This document shows, in pieces, positions 6,384 to 9,066 of a DNA stretch of 9,066 nucleotides. The stretch covers positions 1 through 9,066 of the forward strand of contig JAJPXK010000020.1 of assembly GCA_021205485.1 (NCBI GenBank), read 5' to 3'. This DNA is from Clostridia bacterium (GTDB lineage: Bacteria > Bacillota > Clostridia > Christensenellales > Borkfalkiaceae). Below the pieces are notes generated by a model. That model had not been told where the DNA came from. It did no database searches and saw only the letters and a program-made list of their open reading frames with translations. The translations under genes were made by a program, and so were the position numbers. The stretch's first letter is position 1; every line of letters begins with the position of its first letter.

Positions 6384-6440
6384 TTTTATAAGAGGGTATA
6401 AAACGCCGGGCTTTGGCAACAATACTTTTAAGGCGGTACA

Positions 6441-6446
6441 TATAAT
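6441..6446 (+). promoter_or_regulatory. Candidate -10 element for mazF
   Basis: TATAAT at 6441-6446 is a perfect -10, but no acceptable -35 hexamer lies 16-18 bases upstream; TTGGCA (6413-6418) is 22 bases away. Either this is a weak or activator-dependent promoter, or mazF is read through from nnr, which has no clear terminator. Confidence 0.35.
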
Positions 6447-6478
6447 AGAATATAAAGGCTGCCAAAAGTGAGGTTGAT

Positions 6479-6826
6479 ATGGAGATAAAGCGCGGCGAAC
6501 TTTACTACGCCGACCTGTCGCCGGTCGTCGGCAGCGAGCAGGGCGGAATACGTCCCGTTCTTATTGTTCAGAACGACGTAGGCAATAGATACTCCCCGAC
6601 GGTTATAGCCGCCGCGGTTACGAGCAAGATAAACAAGGCAAAACTGCCTACGCATATAGAACTCCCTAAAAGCTCGTACGGCTTGAATAAAGATTCTGTA
6701 ATACTTTTAGAGCAGATCCGCACTCTCGATAAACGCAGGCTTAAAGAACGCATCGGCGAACTGAACGAAAACACTATGTCCCGCGTAGATAAAGCTATTT
6801 TAATAAGCCTCGGCTTCAACGAATAA
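6479..6826 (+). CDS. mazF: MazF/EndoA-type mRNA endoribonuclease toxin, no adjacent antitoxin
   Basis: MazF-family toxins (PemK fold) cut single-stranded mRNA at short sequences and are held inactive by MazE. The 115-residue product closely resembles B. subtilis EndoA/NdoA as I recall it: RGELYYADLSPVVGSEQGG (5-23), RPVLIVQND (25-33), KLPTHIEL (55-62) and a DSVILLEQIRTLDKRRL segment (about 72-88). R25 and T48, the catalytic pair of EndoA, are both present, so the protein looks intact and probably active. ATG 6479 follows GAGGT by 4 bases. The 95 bases between nnr and this gene are too short for a MazE gene. In many Bacillota the toxin follows alr and an antitoxin gene in a region that can include nnr; alr and mazE are missing here. 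A terminator follows. Confidence 0.95.
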   Translation: MEIKRGELYYADLSPVVGSEQGGIRPVLIVQNDVGNRYSPTVIAAAVTSKINKAKLPTHIELPKSSYGLNKDSVILLEQIRTLDKRRLKERIGELNENTMSRVDKAILISLGFNE

Positions 6827-6836
6827 AACTAAAACA

Positions 6837-6871
6837 GGCGTGACGGCGTATTTTGCCGCCGCGCCCTTTTT
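6837..6871 (+). terminator. Terminator after mazF
   Basis: Arms 6837-6848 and 6854-6865 form a GC-rich 12-position stem (one A-C mismatch, two G-U wobbles) around TATTT. It is followed by C and then TTTTT at 6867-6871. It separates mazF from the lspA unit. Confidence 0.85.
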
Positions 6872-6886
6872 GTCTGCTTAAAATAT

Positions 6887-6915
6887 TTGCAAGCGGCGGC
6901 CAATAGTGGTATAAT
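6887..6915 (+). promoter_or_regulatory. Promoter of the lspA-rluD operon
   Basis: TTGCAA (6887-6892), a 17-base spacer and TATAAT (6910-6915) with an extended -10 TGG (6907-6909). The predicted start near 6922 leaves a leader of about 18 bases, which carries AAGGTGA (6930-6936). Confidence 0.8.
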
Positions 6916-6939
6916 TAGGTAAATATTTTAAGGTGAGCT

Positions 6940-7578
6940 ATGTTTAAGGGTAAATTCAAACCTCAATTTTCTAAAAAAAGCATAATTTTTATCGCGATTT
7001 TCGCGGTGATTTTAATAATCGATCTGGTGACAAAATATTACGCCGCGGCCTATGGCTGGAATAAAATACTCATCAAGGGCGTTTTAGAAGTCCATTACAC
7101 CCGCAATACGGGCATGGCGTTTTCCTTCCTCGCGGATAAAAGCTGGGGGCAGGCGTTCCTTATCGCCTTTTCGGCTATAATGTCGGTCGCTATTATAGTA
7201 ATTATCTTGTTCCTTCCCGAAAGGTTTACGATACTAAAACTGAGCCTGTATATGATTTTAGCGGGCGCCATAGGCAACCTTGTAGACAGGGCGGCTTACG
7301 GCTACGTACGCGACTTTTTATGGATGGTAATCCCCGGGGCGACGTGCAACGTGGCCGATATCTTTATAGTTGTCGGCACCTTCCTCGCCGTCATAGATTT
7401 ACTGTTTTTAAACGAGTTCGCGGCGTTTCCGCTTACAAAAAAAGCTAAAAAAATTCAGGCCGAACGCCGCAAGGCGGAGGAAGAAAAAAAGTCGCAGAGC
7501 TTAAACGACGACGCGCCCTCCGAAAGCATCCCCGACGCCGCAAATTCTGACGGGGCGGCGGAGGATAAGGAGGAGTAG
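6940..7578 (+). CDS. lspA: Lipoprotein signal peptidase (signal peptidase II), tailed form
   Basis: LspA is an inner-membrane aspartyl protease that removes the signal peptide of prolipoproteins after lipidation. Four hydrophobic helices are visible (about 14-30, 72-92, 98-114 and 138-157). Family motifs are D28-x3-K32 in the first helix, TRNTGMAFS (54-62), AGAIGNLVDRA (108-118) and NVADIFI (137-143). The catalytic aspartates are D116 and D140. At 212 residues it is about 45-50 longer than usual. The extra length is a soluble C-terminal tail (about 165-212), first lysine/arginine-rich and then acidic with Ala, Ser and Asp. The tail is predicted to lie in the cytoplasm. The last codons also form the ribosome-binding site of the next gene, which starts immediately after the stop. 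Confidence 0.95.
   Translation: MFKGKFKPQFSKKSIIFIAIFAVILIIDLVTKYYAAAYGWNKILIKGVLEVHYTRNTGMAFSFLADKSWGQAFLIAFSAIMSVAIIVIILFLPERFTILKLSLYMILAGAIGNLVDRAAYGYVRDFLWMVIPGATCNVADIFIVVGTFLAVIDLLFLNEFAAFPLTKKAKKIQAERRKAEEEKKSQSLNDDAPSESIPDAANSDGAAEDKEE
7567..7573 (+). promoter_or_regulatory. Ribosome-binding site of the rluD-type gene inside lspA
   Basis: AAGGAGG lies inside the final codons of lspA, encoding the terminal Lys-Glu-Glu, 5 bases before ATG 7579. Translation of the two genes is therefore probably coupled. Confidence 0.8.
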
Positions 7579-8493
7579 ATGCCGAAAAAAAGTTTTACAG
7601 CCGAAAAAGACTGCTCCCGCCTTGACGTGTATTTGTCCGGATATATGCCCGAATTAACGCGGTCTGCGATAAAAAAAATCTTTGAAAATTCGTGCGTTTT
7701 TGTCAACGGGAAGCAGGCAAAGCCTTCTCAGTCGGTTAAATGCGGCGACGGGATAGAAGTTGACGTTCCCGAGGCTAAAGAATACTTTGCAAAGCCAGAA
7801 AATATTCCCCTCGATATAATATATCAGGACGAGCATCTCGCCGTTATAAACAAACCGCAGGGCATGACCGTGCATATCGGCAACGGCAATTACGAAGGCA
7901 CTTTGGTCAACGCCCTTTTGTACAACCTCGATAATTTAAGCGGCATAAACGGCGTCATCCGCCCCGGCATAGTCCACCGCATAGACAAAGATACGTCAGG
8001 CCTTTTGGTGGTCGCAAAAAACGACGCGGCTCATTTGAGCCTTTCAAAGCAGATAGAAGAAAAGACCTGTCACCGGCAATACATCGCCCTTTTAGAGGGG
8101 GTCTTAAAACAGGACAACGGGGTTGTTACCACTTACATAGGCAGGGACCCTAAAGACAGGGTAAAAATGGCCGTCGTCCCCGAGGGCAAGGGTAAAATCG
8201 CGATAACGGAGTACGAGGTTTTAACCCGCTACCAGGGCTATACCCTCTGCAAATTCAATTTAAAGACGGGCCGCACTCACCAGATACGCGTGCACGCAAA
8301 ATATTTAGGCCACCCCGTGGTAGGCGACCCCGTATACGGCATAAAAAAACAGAAATTCCAGTTAAACGGCCAGCTTCTGCACGCGCAAAGGTTAGAATTT
8401 ACTCATCCCGCAACGGGAGAGAGAATGTCTTTCGAGGCCCCTCTGCCGCAATATTTTACCGAAGTTCTTGATAAATTGAAGCCGATTGAGTAA
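7579..8493 (+). CDS. rluD: RluD/RluA-family pseudouridine synthase
   Basis: Enzymes of this family convert specific uridines in rRNA (or tRNA) to pseudouridine. The 304-residue product has an N-terminal S4 RNA-binding domain (about 13-62, including RSAIKKIFENSCVFVNG) and an RluA-type catalytic domain (about 78-300). The catalytic motif is HRIDKDTSGLLVVAK (133-147), with D136 the expected nucleophile. NKPQGMTVH (91-99) and GRTHQIRVH (231-239) are also conserved. The S4 domain and length fit the RluD group (YlyB in B. subtilis, where it also follows lspA). The rRNA target (23S positions 1911/1915/1917 in E. coli RluD) is only an inference here. The start codon directly abuts the lspA stop. No pyrimidine genes follow, unlike B. 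subtilis, and no GC-rich terminator is visible after the stop. Confidence 0.92.
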   Translation: MPKKSFTAEKDCSRLDVYLSGYMPELTRSAIKKIFENSCVFVNGKQAKPSQSVKCGDGIEVDVPEAKEYFAKPENIPLDIIYQDEHLAVINKPQGMTVHIGNGNYEGTLVNALLYNLDNLSGINGVIRPGIVHRIDKDTSGLLVVAKNDAAHLSLSKQIEEKTCHRQYIALLEGVLKQDNGVVTTYIGRDPKDRVKMAVVPEGKGKIAITEYEVLTRYQGYTLCKFNLKTGRTHQIRVHAKYLGHPVVGDPVYGIKKQKFQLNGQLLHAQRLEFTHPATGERMSFEAPLPQYFTEVLDKLKPIE

Positions 8494-8538
8494 TTTATAA
8501 TCACAAAATTTATTACAAAATTTTTCAGGTCCATATAA

Positions 8539-8567
8539 TTGAATTCTTCCGCCGCGGGTGATATAAT
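8539..8567 (+). promoter_or_regulatory. Promoter of the small membrane-protein gene
   Basis: TTGAAT (8539-8544), a 17-base spacer and TATAAT (8562-8567) with an extended -10 TGA (8559-8561). The predicted start is near 8574. This is a strong-looking sigma-A promoter. Confidence 0.8.
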
Positions 8568-8597
8568 ATCCTTAAAATAAATACAAGGAGATTAAAG

Positions 8598-8930
8598 ATG
8601 GCAAAAAAGACAAAAAAGACCGCCTCAACCGAAGGCAAGGAACGCAGGGATACAACAAAATTCTGCGCGTTCTGGGGCATAGTCATCGCCGCCGTTGTGA
8701 TGCTTTTAAGCTTTATATTTTCGCTTTTAGCGAGGCTCGGCGTCACGATTTCGTGGCTCGGTACGGCGACAAGCGTATGCAACATCGTCTCGATGGTAGC
8801 TCTGCTTGTGGCTGTAGGCATACCCGCTTACGGCTACGTCCGCGGAAGAAAAAAGTCATGGAAGATAGCTTTCTGGATAGCTTTCATACTTTACATTCTC
8901 GGCATCATTGGCGTAGGTCTATCAATATAA
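8598..8930 (+). CDS. Uncharacterised small membrane protein, three predicted helices
   Basis: I do not recognise this 110-residue protein. It begins with a very basic, hydrophilic stretch (1-21, rich in Lys, Arg and Thr). Three hydrophobic segments follow at about 23-45, 55-78 and 88-109, and almost nothing lies beyond the last. A basic loop (VRGRKKSWK, 81-89) separates helices two and three. By the positive-inside rule the N-terminus and this loop are probably cytoplasmic. There is no cleavable signal peptide, lipobox or catalytic motif. The start is secure: ATG 8598 follows AAGGAG (8585-8590) by 7 bases. It forms a single-gene unit with a strong promoter and a strong terminator, which supports real and perhaps high expression. 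The function is unknown. Confidence 0.85.
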   Translation: MAKKTKKTASTEGKERRDTTKFCAFWGIVIAAVVMLLSFIFSLLARLGVTISWLGTATSVCNIVSMVALLVAVGIPAYGYVRGRKKSWKIAFWIAFILYILGIIGVGLSI

Positions 8931-8934
8931 CAGC

Positions 8935-8969
8935 AAAAAACTGCCGCGGCGCTCCGCGGCAGTTTTTTT
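8935..8969 (+). terminator. Strong, bidirectional terminator after the membrane-protein gene
   Basis: CTGCCGCGG (8941-8949) and CCGCGGCAG (8954-8962) form nine perfect GC-rich pairs around CGCT, followed by seven T (8963-8969). The six A at 8935-8940 give a matching T-run on the minus strand, so it should also stop transcripts coming from the right edge. Confidence 0.95.
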
Positions 8970-9024
8970 ATCGACTTACTCGGCAAACGATGAATAAAAA
9001 TAACAAAAAATTGATTTTCATTGC
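8935..9024 (-). ncRNA. Candidate short RNA ending at the bidirectional terminator
   Basis: A minus-strand promoter candidate at 9031-9059 would start an RNA near 9024 that stops at the terminator hairpin about 90 bases later. The body is AT-rich and contains an 18-codon frame from ATG 9021-9019 (MKINFLLFLFIVCRVSR), which lacks a ribosome-binding site. No known RNA family is recognised. The call rests only on promoter-terminator spacing, in sequence where AT-rich promoter matches arise by chance. Confidence 0.2.
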
Positions 9025-9049
9025 GTTTAAATTATAGTATCGATATAAA
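9011..9049 (+). promoter_or_regulatory. Weak candidate plus-strand promoters at the right edge
   Basis: Two overlapping pairs are possible: TTGATT (9011-9016) with TATAGT (9033-9038), spacer 16; and TTGCGT (9021-9026) with TATAAA (9044-9049), spacer 17. Either could serve a gene beyond the right edge. The AT-rich context makes both uncertain. Confidence 0.25.
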
Positions 9050-9059
9050 AAAATTACAA
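9031..9059 (-). promoter_or_regulatory. Candidate minus-strand promoter at the right edge
   Basis: On the minus strand TTGTAA (9054-9059), a 17-base spacer and TATAAT (9031-9036). The -10 is perfect and the -35 matches at four of six positions. It points at the short stretch ending in the bidirectional terminator. Confidence 0.35.
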
Positions 9060-9066
9060 TATAAGT

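Noticed and set aside
6384..6403. Perfect inverted repeat TTTTATA / TATAAAA right after nnr
   Set aside because: Only A-T pairs and no T-run follows, so it is not a credible terminator; easily arises by chance in AT-rich sequence.
6412..6466. Inverted repeat TTTGGCA / TGCCAAA flanking the mazF -10
   Set aside because: The 7-base arms are 41 bases apart, and a match of this size is expected fairly often in a gap of this length; not enough to call an operator.
8505..8524. AAAATTT / AAATTTT hairpin after the rluD-type gene
   Set aside because: Seven A-T pairs only, with no GC and little T-run; too weak to call a terminator.

Overview
The window looks like a chromosomal housekeeping segment of a member of the Bacillota (Firmicutes), most likely an uncultured Clostridia-type organism. 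The grounds are near-consensus sigma-A promoters (TTGACA-17-TATAAT type), AGGAGG-type ribosome-binding sites, a DUF1540 cysteine-rich miniprotein, an EndoA/NdoA-like MazF, a biotin ligase without a DNA-binding domain, and the adjacent lspA-rluD-type pair familiar from Bacillota. The exact lineage cannot be fixed from the sequence alone. No rRNA, tRNA, CRISPR array, insertion sequence or phage gene was recognised.

Layout. 1-193 (minus strand): a consensus promoter firing out of the left edge, preceded by a long terminator hairpin. 194-355 (minus): a 53-residue DUF1540 miniprotein. It is divergent from rplI (476-919, plus), a single-gene unit with its own promoter and terminator. 1044-2279 (minus): rtcB RNA ligase, converging on rplI. 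2498-3520 (minus): ilvE branched-chain aminotransferase, with a clean terminator between it and rtcB. The intergenic stretch 2280-2497 holds the rtcB promoter, the ilvE terminator and an unexplained direct repeat. 3521-3655: back-to-back promoters for ilvE and recX. 3656-6383 (plus): a tight recX-birA-nnr operon (4-nt overlap, then an 8-nt gap). 6479-6826: a MazF-type endoribonuclease with no antitoxin gene beside it, closed by a terminator. 6940-8493: an lspA-rluD-type operon with its own promoter; the two genes abut. 8598-8930: a 110-residue, three-helix membrane protein of unknown function, in its own unit with a strong promoter and terminator. 8970-9066: AT-rich sequence with candidate promoters on both strands and no gene long enough to call.

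Functions. Most genes are cellular maintenance: translation (rplI, rRNA or tRNA pseudouridylation), RNA repair (rtcB), amino-acid metabolism (ilvE), control of recombination (recX), cofactor attachment and repair (birA, nnr), mRNA cleavage (mazF) and lipoprotein maturation (lspA). They do not form one pathway; the window is a string of short, independently promoted units.

I found no convincing new multi-gene system. The points worth a second look are small: the cysteine-rich miniprotein, the toxin gene without a neighbour antitoxin, the repeat upstream of rtcB, the shared or mirrored divergent promoters, the unknown membrane protein, and a possible short antisense-direction RNA at the right edge.
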